A stretch of 64,000 nt of DNA from Caryophanales bacterium (GTDB lineage Bacteria; Bacillota; Bacilli; JARBTR01). The notes below the pieces were generated by a model that saw only the letters and a program-made list of their open reading frames with translations, was not told the origin of the DNA and searched no databases. The position numbers were made by a program, and so were the translations under genes. The DNA lies in assembly GCA_029240105.1 (NCBI GenBank), contig JARBTR010000013.1, positions 1 to 64,000 of the forward strand, written 5' to 3'. Shown piece by piece: positions 44,434 to 54,577 of the stretch (positions are counted from its first letter, which is position 1; the number at the start of each line of letters is the position of its first letter).

Positions 44434-44949
44434 TTAAAACTCAGAAAATGCCCATTTAGAACTTATTTTTGCAAAAGGATAGCTCGAAATGAGTATGGTA
44501 ACAAAATTTAATACCATTGTATATACAAGTCTTTTTTCAACAAATGTCATTAAATCCATTTGGACAATACCCATTAATCGAAAAGAAATGAAAATAATAA
44601 ACTCTAATAGTACAATTGAAAAAAAACAAACAGTTGAAACAGTTGCCATATATTCAGGTAAATAGCGCATGAATTTAGTTGCTAAATATACTATTGCTGG
44701 GAGAATTGCCATATATATCCCTATAATTTCAAGATTTATGATGTCGAACGCTAACCCAAGTACAAATGCAACACCTATAGCAAAATTTCGTTCCCCATAA
44801 ATTGCAAGAAAAATTAAATAAACTATGACCAAACGTAACACTACAATATGATCCGTATTACCAACTACTGTCATAATGTTTTTAGCAAATACATTTTCAA
44901 TTGCAAAACAGATGAACCCAATAAATAGTAAATTTATTTTTTTAATCAT
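44434..44949 (-). CDS. mreD: Rod shape-determining protein MreD
   Basis: Polytopic 171-aa protein between mreC and minD. Confidence 0.85.
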   Translation of the reverse strand: MIKKINLLFIGFICFAIENVFAKNIMTVVGNTDHIVVLRLVIVYLIFLAIYGERNFAIGVAFVLGLAFDIINLEIIGIYMAILPAIVYLATKFMRYLPEYMATVSTVCFFSIVLLEFIIFISFRLMGIVQMDLMTFVEKRLVYTMVLNFVTILISSYPFAKISSKWAFSEF

Positions 44950-45821
44950 TAAAGATCTCCCTCACGCGAAGGATCTACATCAACTTGTGCTGCAAAACGT
45001 TCCACAATTACAACTTGATTTATGTCATAAAAATTAGCAAAAGGCTCAATGTAAGCGATTCTATTTAGTCCATAAGAATCAATTGTTGTTTTCTTAACAG
45101 ATCCAATTGGTAAACCAGGAGGGAATACACCACCCTTACCGGATGAAATCACATGTGAACCCTTTTTTATATCCATTGTTAGCTCATTACATTTAAAAAG
45201 TAGACATTTTGATTCTGAATCATACCCTTGTATAAAACCGAAAATGCTAGTTTGATCCTGAATTTCTGCAGAAACTCGGTTGGATTGATCATTACTAGTC
45301 AAAAGTTGAACTGTTGAAGTAAACTGTGTAACTGTTTTAATTTTACCCACTAAACCGTCAGCTGTCATAACAGCCATATTTGGTTTCACACCAGAACTTT
45401 TCCCTTTATTAATTATAATATTTTCGTACCATAAATCTGCAGAACGTCCTATAACCGTACCGTAGGTAACATCATAATCCTTTAATGTATCTTTAATCCC
45501 AACTATTTTTTCTAACTCTTTTACTTTTTTTTCAAGTTCATATTTTTCTGTTTGGACTTTTACATACTCTTCTAGCCTTGACTTTAAAACTTCGTTTTCT
45601 TTGTACGTATTTTTTAAATCTGACATCCTGTCAAAATATCCAGTAAAAGATTCATAAGTTCCATTAACTGAAGACTGAACCAAACCTACCGTATCTCTAA
45701 CAAACATTTCCGGCCAACTTAAACCAAGTCGATCACGTAATGTGTAACCAACTAAAACTACTATAAAAATTGCACTCACTAATACAATTAAAAGTCTTTT
45801 ATTTAGAAAGAAATTTTGCAT
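44949..45821 (-). CDS. mreC: Rod shape-determining protein MreC
   Basis: MQNFFLNKRLLIVLVSAIFIVVLVGYTLRDR; start after GGAG. Confidence 0.95.
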   Translation of the reverse strand: MQNFFLNKRLLIVLVSAIFIVVLVGYTLRDRLGLSWPEMFVRDTVGLVQSSVNGTYESFTGYFDRMSDLKNTYKENEVLKSRLEEYVKVQTEKYELEKKVKELEKIVGIKDTLKDYDVTYGTVIGRSADLWYENIIINKGKSSGVKPNMAVMTADGLVGKIKTVTQFTSTVQLLTSNDQSNRVSAEIQDQTSIFGFIQGYDSESKCLLFKCNELTMDIKKGSHVISSGKGGVFPPGLPIGSVKKTTIDSYGLNRIAYIEPFANFYDINQVVIVERFAAQVDVDPSREGDL

Positions 45822-45985
45822 TTTTACTCCAATAAGCCTAAAAAGGCCTAGTTCCCCAAAATAAATAATCAATCTTTATTGTAACGAATTTTTTTGACTT
45901 TTTTCGCGTTTTTTTGAAAAAATATAAAAAATTTTTATTTTGTTCATAATTTCAATGATAAATTGATCTTTCTTCATTAACACAA

Positions 45986-46021
45986 AAAGCACCTTTGAGA
46001 GGTACTCAAGATAGGTGCTTT
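45986..46021. terminator. Hairpin between mreC and mreB
   Basis: AAAAGCACCT...AGGTGCTTTT. Confidence 0.7.
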
Positions 46022-46088
46022 TATTGAATCTTAATTTTTTAAAAATAATTATTTGGTGAATTCAACATTGAAATACAAAAAGCTTGAA

Positions 46089-47105
46089 CTATCTTATTTT
46101 TTTTGCTTTTAAAGTATGTATTGTATCTAATGCTTTTCCTGTGCCGATTGCAACACAATCAAGCGGGTTGTCTGCAATAAAAACAGGAATTTTCGTTTCA
46201 AAACAGATCACCTTATCGAGATCCTTCAATAAAGCTCCTCCGCCTGTTAATACAATACCACTATTAATAATATCAGCAGACAATTCAGGAGGCGTTCTCT
46301 CGAGACTTACTTTAACGGCCTCAACAATGGCATGCACTGGCTCTTGAAGTGCCCTCCCAATCTCATCGGAAGAAATCTCTATAATTTTTGGCAAACCTGA
46401 TAAAAGGTCACGACCTTTTATCTCCATCTTCTCATTTGGATCACCATCACCAGCAACACCAATGGTAACTTTTATTTGTTCAGCGGTTCGTTCTCCAATC
46501 ATTAACTTATATTTTTTTCGTATATAAGTTGAAATTGCTTCATCCATCTTATCACCAGCAATTCGGATAGATTGGGAGGTAACAATTCCACCAAATGAAA
46601 TAACAGCCACTTCAGTTGTACCACCACCAATATCTACAACCATACTACCCGTAGGCTCCCAAACTGGTAAATCTGCACCAATAGCCGCTGCAAATGGTTC
46701 TTCTATTGTAAAAGCATCCCTTGCACCAGCTTGTCGTGTGGCATCTTCAATAGCTCGTTTTTCTACGGAAGTGATACCCGATGGTACACAAACCATAACG
46801 GACGGCTTTTTACTAAAAAATCCACCCATTTTTTGTGCTTGTCCAAGGTAATGTTTCATCATTTGAACGGTTGTATCAAAGTCTGCAATAACGCCATCTT
46901 TTAAAGGACGTGACGCTATAATATTCCCAGGTGTTCTTCCAAGCATTTTTTTTGCTTCACTACCAACAGCAACTATTGCCTTTGTATCTCGGTTATAAGC
47001 AACCACAGATGGCTCTCGTAATATAATCCCTTTTCCTTTTGCGAAAACAAGTGTATTTGCTGTTCCTAAATCAATTCCGAGATCTCGATGGTTTAATCCA
47101 AACAT
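46089..47105 (-). CDS. mreB: Rod shape-determining protein MreB
   Basis: [36 protein letters not shown]; start after AAGGAGAG. Confidence 0.97.
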   Translation of the reverse strand: MFGLNHRDLGIDLGTANTLVFAKGKGIILREPSVVAYNRDTKAIVAVGSEAKKMLGRTPGNIIASRPLKDGVIADFDTTVQMMKHYLGQAQKMGGFFSKKPSVMVCVPSGITSVEKRAIEDATRQAGARDAFTIEEPFAAAIGADLPVWEPTGSMVVDIGGGTTEVAVISFGGIVTSQSIRIAGDKMDEAISTYIRKKYKLMIGERTAEQIKVTIGVAGDGDPNEKMEIKGRDLLSGLPKIIEISSDEIGRALQEPVHAIVEAVKVSLERTPPELSADIINSGIVLTGGGALLKDLDKVICFETKIPVFIADNPLDCVAIGTGKALDTIHTLKAKKIR

Positions 47106-47321
47106 AGTACTCTCCTTTTTAAAATGCTTAGAAACCCACATATAAATCTACATGTTTTGTTAGAACACGGATTTCAAAGACAGATTACATAACTATTCAC
47201 TTTTATTATGGACAAGCGAAAAGTATTCAAACATTTTTAATGATTATTTTCAAAAGAGTGTTATTGTATACTAAAAATGAATCAAAAACCACTGTTTTTT
47301 TATTATTAGGTAATTTAACTA

Positions 47322-48011
47322 TTATATATAGCCTTGAGCTTTCATACTCGTAAATTGATTTTCACCGATAATGAGATGATCGAGCATTTCAATGCCCATG
47401 ATTTTTCCTGCAGAAACGAGCCTCTTTGTGGATTCAATATCTTCTTTTGATGGGGTTGGATCACCTGAGGGATGATTATGGGCACAAACAAAGGAGGCTG
47501 CACTTCTTTTTACAGCTTCACGAAAGATTTCACGTGGGTGAACGACAGAACGATTTAAACTTCCAATAAAAACGGATTGCTTATGAATCACTTGGTTTTT
47601 CGTATTTAAAAATAGAACGACAAAATGTTCTTGAGGTAAAAAGCGCATTTCATGCATTAAGTAATTTGCACAGTCTTCTGGGGTACGAATGACATAACGT
47701 TCATCAAAATTGAGATTGGTTACTCGTCTTCCTAGTTCTATGGCTGCAAACAGTTGTGTTGCTTTTGCCTCACCAATCCCTTTTATCTCTGTTAGTTCTT
47801 CTAATGTTGCATCACGCATCGTTCTTAGTCCTTCGAATTTTTCAATGACTCGATGAGCCAGTTGAACGACCGATTCGTCTCTTGAACCTGTGCGGAGTAG
47901 AATTGCGAGGATTTCTTGATTAGATAAACTCTTAGGTCCATCATGTATCATTCTCTCCCGAGGCCGTTCCTCTTTGTAATAATCTCGTATCATAAATTTT
48001 TCTTTTTTCAA
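47322..48011 (-). CDS. radC: RadC-family JAB-domain protein
   Basis: PRERMIHDGPKSLSNQEILAILLRTGS, FVCAHNHPSGDPTPSKED; TTG start after AAGGAG. Confidence 0.95.
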   Translation of the reverse strand: MKKEKFMIRDYYKEERPRERMIHDGPKSLSNQEILAILLRTGSRDESVVQLAHRVIEKFEGLRTMRDATLEELTEIKGIGEAKATQLFAAIELGRRVTNLNFDERYVIRTPEDCANYLMHEMRFLPQEHFVVLFLNTKNQVIHKQSVFIGSLNRSVVHPREIFREAVKRSAASFVCAHNHPSGDPTPSKEDIESTKRLVSAGKIMGIEMLDHLIIGENQFTSMKAQGYI

Positions 48012-48069
48012 TGGAATACTCCTTTTATTTTTCTTGTTATTGTTTTAACTTCTAAAATTGATAATAAAA

Positions 48070-48233
48070 GTAAGAAAAACCAGCAAGATGGTCCTTTTAA
48101 AACACTTGCGCGGATGTTTTGGATGAATTCCCGCAGAGCTTTCCTGTGGGTGAGCACCTGAGCCTAAGGTCTCAGGCACCCACTTTCCCACGGGAGTCCT
48201 GCGGGTTTCATGAAAAATTAATACTTTCTTTTA
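48070..48233. repeat. E1 structured interspersed repeat, copy B (shorter 3' segment)
   Basis: Near-identical core to copies A and C; lacks the CATCC...CCTCTGGTACCAATAGTTGA segment. Confidence 0.9.
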
Positions 48234-48287
48234 AAAAAAGGACTTCTTTTTAGAAGTCCTTTACGCATATTTAGTTATTCTATTTTT

Positions 48288-48848
48288 CTACAAAAAATCC
48301 TTTAATTTTCTTTTAAGCTTTGCAACTGGTAGTCCTACAATTGTAAAATAATCGCCATTTATTTTTTCAACTAATGTCGAACCATAGCCTTGTATGCCGT
48401 ATGCGCCCGCTTTATCTAGTGGTTCATTTGTAGCGACATACCATTCTATTTCTTCTTGCGTGAGATCAAAGAATTTTACATCAGTCGCTTCATAAAAAAC
48501 CTCAGAAACTTCCCCATTTAGAATTGCTACTCCTGTATAAACCTGATGAGTTTCTCCAGAAAGCTTTTCAAGAATCTCAATTGCATTTTCAGTACTCGTT
48601 GGTTTCCCAATGATTTCGTTTTTAAAAACAACGACAGTATCGGATCCAATGACAATGGCATCTGGATTTGTTTCAGCAATAATTTTCGCTTTTTTTTCGG
48701 CTAGAAATTGAACCACTTCAGCTGGTGAAAGGCAAGCATCAAAGCTTTCATCTACTTCTTTTGCATCAATGACAAATGGAACATTTAATAAACTCATTAA
48801 TTCTTTTCTTCTTGGTGAGGTTGAGGCTAAAATAACTTTTTTCATCAA
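48288..48848 (-). CDS. maf: Maf-family nucleotide pyrophosphatase
   Basis: VILASTSPRRKELMSLL, IVIGSDTVVVF, DKAGAYGIQGYGSTLVEKINGDY. Confidence 0.96.
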   Translation of the reverse strand: MMKKVILASTSPRRKELMSLLNVPFVIDAKEVDESFDACLSPAEVVQFLAEKKAKIIAETNPDAIVIGSDTVVVFKNEIIGKPTSTENAIEILEKLSGETHQVYTGVAILNGEVSEVFYEATDVKFFDLTQEEIEWYVATNEPLDKAGAYGIQGYGSTLVEKINGDYFTIVGLPVAKLKRKLKDFL

Positions 48849-48941
48849 AATCCATTTCCTTCTGAAAGATAGAAATCATCCATGTTATATCAAATTCTAA
48901 AGATAACAGAAGGAAACTTTTCTCACAAGTGCACACCAGTT

Positions 48942-49952
48942 TTACATTTCTGAATATGCTTTCAACACTTCAAGCAATTTCTGTTCAAATTTAATTAATC
49001 CTAATGCTGTAGGTGTTTTTTTGTAAGAGTCAAAAACTTTTAATGCTTCATTGTTTGCCATGATCAACTCAGCTAAAACTTCTGTGTCATTTTCTAATTC
49101 TACTTCTGTTGCATGCATTTCCATAACGGGATTGCCAAACTTTTCTGAAACCAAACCTGCCCGTAGCATTTTGAAATTATTCGTAATGATATCAATTTTT
49201 TCTTTTTCTTTTTTGGAAAATGACTCCTTTGTTGGCCCAACAAATGGTACGTCTTTCCAAAATGACTCTAAGTTAATCTTCTTATAATTAAGTGAAAACG
49301 TTTTGGCATTTTCAATTTTATCAGCTATACCAATAAATATAATATATTTTTGATCCTGCTCAATAATAACTGAAGGTACGTTTACGGGTAATGTTGACTT
49401 CTGAGTCTCAGCTGCCTCTTTAGATGAGAATACTCCAGCTTGTACCATAGAAACGGTAAGGTTTCGTTCATATGTAGACTTACTAGAAGAAGCAACCACA
49501 GCACCTGATTTGCTATCCTCTGAATTCCCCGTATTACCAATCGTTTTTATATTATTAACCTGTTTCATATTTTGATTTTCTAAAATATGCAATGCACCAA
49601 AACCGAGGGAACTTCCAGTTACTAATGCAACAACAACTGGCAAAAAAAACTTCATTACCACCGTTGATTTCGGGATTAGTCGTTTTTTGAGCTCTGAGGG
49701 TTCTTCTTCTTGATCGTCAAGTGTTTCATCATACTGATTATTGAAAATCTGATACACTCTATTTTGTGTTAAAGGATTCAAATCATTGTTGAAATCTTCT
49801 TCATCACGTACGTCTTCTAGGATTGGCGCCTCCGATTGATTTGGCATTACCCATCCATTTCCAATACTCATATCTAACTCATCGCTTTGTGGTCTCAGAT
49901 TGTTACTTGTTTTATTCAACTTAATATGAATTGTATTATTCTGACTTCTCTT
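48942..49952 (-). CDS. spoIIB: SpoIIB-like SPOR-domain protein
   Basis: N-terminal cytoplasmic region, one TM helix, SPOR-like VSMVQAGVFSSKEAAETQKSTL...YIIFIGIAD; upstream of maf as spoIIB is in B. subtilis. Confidence 0.7.
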   Translation of the reverse strand, partial: KRSQNNTIHIKLNKTSNNLRPQSDELDMSIGNGWVMPNQSEAPILEDVRDEEDFNNDLNPLTQNRVYQIFNNQYDETLDDQEEEPSELKKRLIPKSTVVMKFFLPVVVALVTGSSLGFGALHILENQNMKQVNNIKTIGNTGNSEDSKSGAVVASSSKSTYERNLTVSMVQAGVFSSKEAAETQKSTLPVNVPSVIIEQDQKYIIFIGIADKIENAKTFSLNYKKINLESFWKDVPFVGPTKESFSKKEKEKIDIITNNFKMLRAGLVSEKFGNPVMEMHATEVELENDTEVLAELIMANNEALKVFDSYKKTPTALGLIKFEQKLLEVLKAYSEM

Positions 49953-50218
49953 CATGGAGGCACCTCTGCTCATAGGACAATTAAAGTAACTCCTATGCTA
50001 AGAGAATGAAATCAAAAAAGAACGAGCTTTTTGTCGGCGCGTTCTTTAAATCGTATTACAAATTTTGCATAAAAAAAGCAGATAAAGTAAGACAAATTTT
50101 CTACCTTTTTATCCTAAAACTCCTTATAAAATGTCAATTTTCATCATACGTTTGTACTTAGAGTCTTTCATTTTTTTTTGAAATGGTTCAAAATACATTA
50201 AACACCTCTTAATCTATA

Positions 50219-51115
50219 ATGGAGCCAAAAAACATGAAAAAGTGTTGGATCGTAGTAAATGGGGAACTTGAACTACCTAAGTTTACTGAACTTTATGATT
50301 TTATAAAAAAAGCAGCAGAAAAATTCCATGTTTCTGCTCAAATTGTTAAAAATAATGAACTTGGAGCCTGTATTGGGAATACAGAATTGAGTTTGCAATC
50401 GATGTTTGATATCCCCGATTTTGTACTATTTAACGACAAAGATATTCATCTAGCAGAATACTTGGAATTATTGGGGATACCCGTATTTAATTCCGCTGAA
50501 TCCATAGAAGTTTGTGACAATAAAATTCGAACGCACTTAGCTTTAGCAAAAGTAGGGTTACCTGCTCCAAAAACATTCTTTTCACCTTTCCTTTATGATG
50601 GGATGAAACATAGGAGAGAGCAGTTATTCAAGCTAGTTAGCGGAGAACTAGGCTTTCCCTTTGTTTTGAAAGAAGCACGTGGCTCTTTTGGGAACCAAGT
50701 TTATTTAATGCAGAATCTACCTGACTTTTTAGAGAAAGTAAAGGAATTAGGTCATACGCCTTTCTTGATGCAAGAGTTTGTAAAAACAAGTGAGTGTCGG
50801 GACATACGACTAAATGTAGTAGGTGACAAGGTTGTTGCTGCAATGCTTCGTGAATCTGCAAATGGAGACTTCCGGGCTAATGCAAGCCAAGGTGGTACAT
50901 TGTCTGCCTATTCACCTTCTCGTAGTGAAATTGAACTTGCCATAGCGGCTGCGAAGGCAGTTGGAGCAGACTTCGCGGGTGTAGATCTCTTATTCGGTGA
51001 AACTGGCCCTCTTGTTTGCGAGGTTAATTCAAATGCGCATTTACTGAATATTTATCACACAACGGGGATCAATGTAGCTGATTTTATGATAGAATATTGC
51101 TTGTCCAAATGCTGA
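50219..51115 (+). CDS. RimK-like ATP-grasp ligase 1
   Basis: FVLKEARGSFGNQVYLM, MQEFVKTSECRDIRLNVVGDKVVAAMLR, GADFAGVDLLF...VCEVNSNAHL. Confidence 0.85.
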   Translation: MEPKNMKKCWIVVNGELELPKFTELYDFIKKAAEKFHVSAQIVKNNELGACIGNTELSLQSMFDIPDFVLFNDKDIHLAEYLELLGIPVFNSAESIEVCDNKIRTHLALAKVGLPAPKTFFSPFLYDGMKHRREQLFKLVSGELGFPFVLKEARGSFGNQVYLMQNLPDFLEKVKELGHTPFLMQEFVKTSECRDIRLNVVGDKVVAAMLRESANGDFRANASQGGTLSAYSPSRSEIELAIAAAKAVGADFAGVDLLFGETGPLVCEVNSNAHLLNIYHTTGINVADFMIEYCLSKC

Positions 51116-51167
51116 ACTTTTTTTGTCCAGCAGGGGTTTAAAATTTAAAGAAAAATGGGGATTTTAC

Positions 51168-51998
51168 ATGCTAAACGGAATTCTTGTCTATACAAGAGAA
51201 GATGCAAGTAAAAATGAAGATTATATTGAATGGATGCTTTCAGAGGCTGAAAAAAACGGCATGAAGTTAGACTTCAAATACCGTGAAGATTTATTTATAG
51301 GAGTAGAAGATGGCAGACCTTATGTTCGTGATTTAGCCGGGCAGAACATTCTACCAAACTTTGCAATTGTACGCTGTGTCGATCCGATTTTTACAAGACA
51401 ATTAGAAATTTTGGGTGTAAAAACGTTTAACTCAGCAGTTGTTTCTGAACTTTGTAATGACAAAGCGAAAACGCATCAAGTTGCTAGTATGTTGGGTATT
51501 CCAATGGCTGATACAGTTTATTTAAGTGATAAGCAAATACCGAAATATGAATTACCTTACGTGGTAAAAAACCGAAATGGTCGTAGTGGTAACGAAGTCT
51601 TTTTAATTGAAGATGCTGAACAATTTACACCATCTAAGAATCAAATCGGTCAAAAACTTGCGACAAAAGGGAAAGATGTTCGTGTATTTGTGATTGGAAA
51701 AGAGATTATTGGTGCTATTCAACGTACAAGTGATGTAGATTTTCGTGCAAACTTCTCACTAGGTGGAAAAGCTGACAAATACATCCTAAGCGAAACTGAA
51801 ACCCAAATTGTTGCAAAACTGATCAATACGTTTGAGTTTGGCTTTGTAGGCATTGATTTTGTCTACGGGGAAAATGGGGCACCTCTATTAAATGAAATCG
51901 AGGATGTCGTGGGTAGCAGAACGCTGAGCAAAGTTACTGAACTAAATACAGTTGGATTATATTTGAAATTTATTAAGAAAACATTGCTTGGGAAATAA
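51168..51998 (+). CDS. RimK-like ATP-grasp ligase 2
   Basis: YVVKNRNGRSGNEVFLIED, KGKDVRVFVIGKEIIGAIQRTSDVDFRANFSLGG, GFVGIDFVYGENGAPLLNEIED. Confidence 0.85.
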   Translation: MLNGILVYTREDASKNEDYIEWMLSEAEKNGMKLDFKYREDLFIGVEDGRPYVRDLAGQNILPNFAIVRCVDPIFTRQLEILGVKTFNSAVVSELCNDKAKTHQVASMLGIPMADTVYLSDKQIPKYELPYVVKNRNGRSGNEVFLIEDAEQFTPSKNQIGQKLATKGKDVRVFVIGKEIIGAIQRTSDVDFRANFSLGGKADKYILSETETQIVAKLINTFEFGFVGIDFVYGENGAPLLNEIEDVVGSRTLSKVTELNTVGLYLKFIKKTLLGK

Positions 51999-52077
51999 GG
52001 GATAAGTTTTTCTCATTTATATGAAAAGATAAATACTGAATAATATAAAAAAATATTGATGATTTAGAATTTGCTAT

Positions 52078-52215
52078 GGCGTGGAAATGTTGTTTATTCA
52101 TCCACAAATTGTTATGGGCTTTACAAGTTATATCGGACATTTTCGACGTTTACACCGCTGACTATCCCACATTACTCCCATGACATTTGTTTATGATATA
52201 CAACAATTCCACGCC
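52078..52215. repeat. MITE-like 138-bp element with imperfect ~40-bp terminal inverted repeats
   Basis: Left GGCGTGGAAATGTTGTTTATTCATCCACAAATTGTTATGGG; reverse complement of right GGCGTGGAATTGTTGTATATCATAAACAAATGTCATGGG. Confidence 0.7.
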
Positions 52216-52438
52216 TAATTTAATTTGTATAAAAATCTAAAGTCACAATCTTTCAATACCATTCCTTCGGCGCGAATTAGATTCTGATTTAAGCTGTTTT
52301 GGTGCAACCGCGGTACTTAGATAGTAGTTTATCGAGCAATCAAATATAATCTTCACAACTAAAAAATGCGAGACTTTTTTGCATCTCACATAATTATTTT
52401 AAATTAAAATTTATATTCTTTGTTTTAATGGATGATTT

Positions 52439-53506
52439 TTAAAACTGAAGTGTTTCAATATTATTACCAAGAACTCCAAACTGATAGCCCATTTTCGTTA
52501 TCTCATCGATTACTGTTCCGATTGATTCAGCCGTGACCGTTCTTCCCATCGCGTCATGGGTAAGGATTACGGCAACATTTTTACCTCTAACTCCCCTTAT
52601 AACATTGTTAACAAACTGTTCAGAAGTGATGCCTTTTGGTGCAGAATCACCCGATGATACGTTCCAATCAAAATAGGAAAATCCACGACGCTTAAGTTCC
52701 TCTCGAGTTTGTTCCCTAATTTCTTTGTTAAAAATGTTATTACTGCCTCCAGGATATCTTGTTACCGTGATAGGGTAATCAGTAACCACCTTTATTTTCT
52801 TAAAACACTGTTCATAATCAGCAAGGAAAGAGTCGAGACTAGCATATACTTCTTCATAAATGTGGGTATTTGTGTGGATTCCTATTGCATGCCCATCATC
52901 AGCAATCCGTTTCAAAATATCTGGGTATAGTTCCACTTGGTTTCCAACAACAAAAAAAGTGGCTTTAATTCCACGAGACTTTAAAACTTCTAAAACATCA
53001 ACTGTTACCGGCGATGGCCCATCATCAAATGTCAAATACACAATGCGGTTTTGATTTTCAATAACAGGAGTAGATTTTGCGTATAATAATGGATACTTAC
53101 TACTTGCATCTATAATGGATTGAACGCTATAGCCGTTCTTTGATGTAGAGTTTGGATCACCATTTTTTTCGACCAATAGTGCTTCAACTTTTCGAATAAA
53201 CCTTGGCTCAACTACAGGATCGACAAATGGCACTGAAGTAGAATCTGATATATTAGTAGAATTTTTTACGAATGATATCTTTTGAATCGTTTCATTTTGA
53301 GATTTAACTATTCGAGAAGGTTTCTTATAAGTAATTTTCTGTTCATTATTATTTTTTTGTTTGATTAATCCAGAAGCTCTTTCCATAAAAACCATAGAAT
53401 ATCCGTATTTCACGAAAAGTAAGGAGACTACTACCACTAAAGCAACTATTAGGTAAAGCCTTTTTAGACGTTCAACAAATTTTACATTTATTCGCTGCTT
53501 CAACAT
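52439..53506 (-). CDS. Polysaccharide deacetylase family protein
   Basis: IVYLTFDDGPSPVTVDVLEVLKSRGIKATFFVVG, HAIGIHTNTH, ILTHDA NodB motifs; N-terminal TM. Confidence 0.93.
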   Translation of the reverse strand: MLKQRINVKFVERLKRLYLIVALVVVVSLLFVKYGYSMVFMERASGLIKQKNNNEQKITYKKPSRIVKSQNETIQKISFVKNSTNISDSTSVPFVDPVVEPRFIRKVEALLVEKNGDPNSTSKNGYSVQSIIDASSKYPLLYAKSTPVIENQNRIVYLTFDDGPSPVTVDVLEVLKSRGIKATFFVVGNQVELYPDILKRIADDGHAIGIHTNTHIYEEVYASLDSFLADYEQCFKKIKVVTDYPITVTRYPGGSNNIFNKEIREQTREELKRRGFSYFDWNVSSGDSAPKGITSEQFVNNVIRGVRGKNVAVILTHDAMGRTVTAESIGTVIDEITKMGYQFGVLGNNIETLQF

Positions 53507-53611
53507 TAGAATCACCTTTTTATAAACTACTTGTCTACTAAATTCTAACATTTTTCATCTTATTTTTACAGAATTTCCTATAATTTCTCTTACTATATAT
53601 GTATGCAATTC

Positions 53612-53841
53612 TAATAAGAAAGACCAGCAAGCTGGTCCTTTTAAAACATTTTTGCGGATGTTTTGGATGAATTCCCGCAGAGCTTTCCTGTGGGTGAGCA
53701 CCTGAGCCTAAGGTCTCAGGCACCCACTTTCCTACGGGAGTCCTGCGGGTTTCATTTCCAAATCATCCATTTTGTTCATCCTTCTAAAGCCTCTGGTATC
53801 AATAGTTGAAGCCCAAAAAAATTTATACTTTCCTATCTTTT
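53612..53841. repeat. E1 structured interspersed repeat, copy C
   Basis: Near-identical core to copies A and B. Confidence 0.9.
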
Positions 53842-53842
53842 A

Positions 53843-53881
53843 AGAAAGACCTGAGCAAAAAAATTTCTGCTCTGGTCTTTA
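53843..53881 (-). terminator. Terminator downstream of glutathione peroxidase gene
   Basis: AAAGACCTGAGCA...TGCTCTGGTCTTT hairpin. Confidence 0.7.
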
Positions 53882-53889
53882 GTATTCGT

Positions 53890-54420
53890 TTAAAGTGCCG
53901 CTTCAATGGCTGGAATCAAATCTTCCGGCTTAGTAGTTGGTTCAAAACGAGTAACATTCCCATAACGATCCACCAAAAATTTTGTAAAATTCCATTTTAT
54001 AGTGCTGCTGTTAAATTCAACTCCAAATTTCGTTTCAAGTATATTTTTCAGGTTTTCATTTTCTCCAAAACCCGAAAATTCAGTTACTGAGGTTAAGTAT
54101 TGAAACAATGGGTGTGCATTTTCTCCATTCACGTCTATTTTCTCTGATAGTGGGAAAGTAACTCCATAGCGAATCTGGCAAAACTCTTGTTCTTCCTCAT
54201 TAGATCCTGGAGATTGTTCACCAAATTGGTTACAAGGAAAGCCTATTACTGTTAAACCTTTATCTGCATATTTTTTATGAAGTTGTTCCAATGCTTCAAA
54301 TTGTGGTGTAAACCCACACTTACTTGCTGTATTTACAAGTAGCAGTACTTCACCTTTATGGGATGACAACTCCTCTTTTCTACCTTCTATTAAATTAATT
54401 GAATAATCATAAACTGACAT
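53890..54420 (-). CDS. bsaA: Glutathione peroxidase/BsaA family
   Basis: LLLVNTASKCGFTPQFEALEQLHKKY, VIGFPCNQFGEQSPGS, KWNFTKFLVDR. Confidence 0.93.
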   Translation of the reverse strand: MSVYDYSINLIEGRKEELSSHKGEVLLLVNTASKCGFTPQFEALEQLHKKYADKGLTVIGFPCNQFGEQSPGSNEEEQEFCQIRYGVTFPLSEKIDVNGENAHPLFQYLTSVTEFSGFGENENLKNILETKFGVEFNSSTIKWNFTKFLVDRYGNVTRFEPTTKPEDLIPAIEAAL

Positions 54421-54577
54421 TATAAAACCACCTTTCATTTTTCTTTTTATTTTAGCTCTGTCAATATTAAATGTTGATTTTTTATTCTAACAAATTTTCA
54501 AGAACCTTTGTTTGATTTCATTTTAGATAAAAAAGACTCAATTTTCCACCAGAAACTGAGTCAATAAATTTTTTATA

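Noticed and set aside
53538-53723. Small minus-strand ORF (MPETLGSGAHPQESSAGIHPKHP...)
   Set aside because: Translation of E1 copy C, not a conserved gene.
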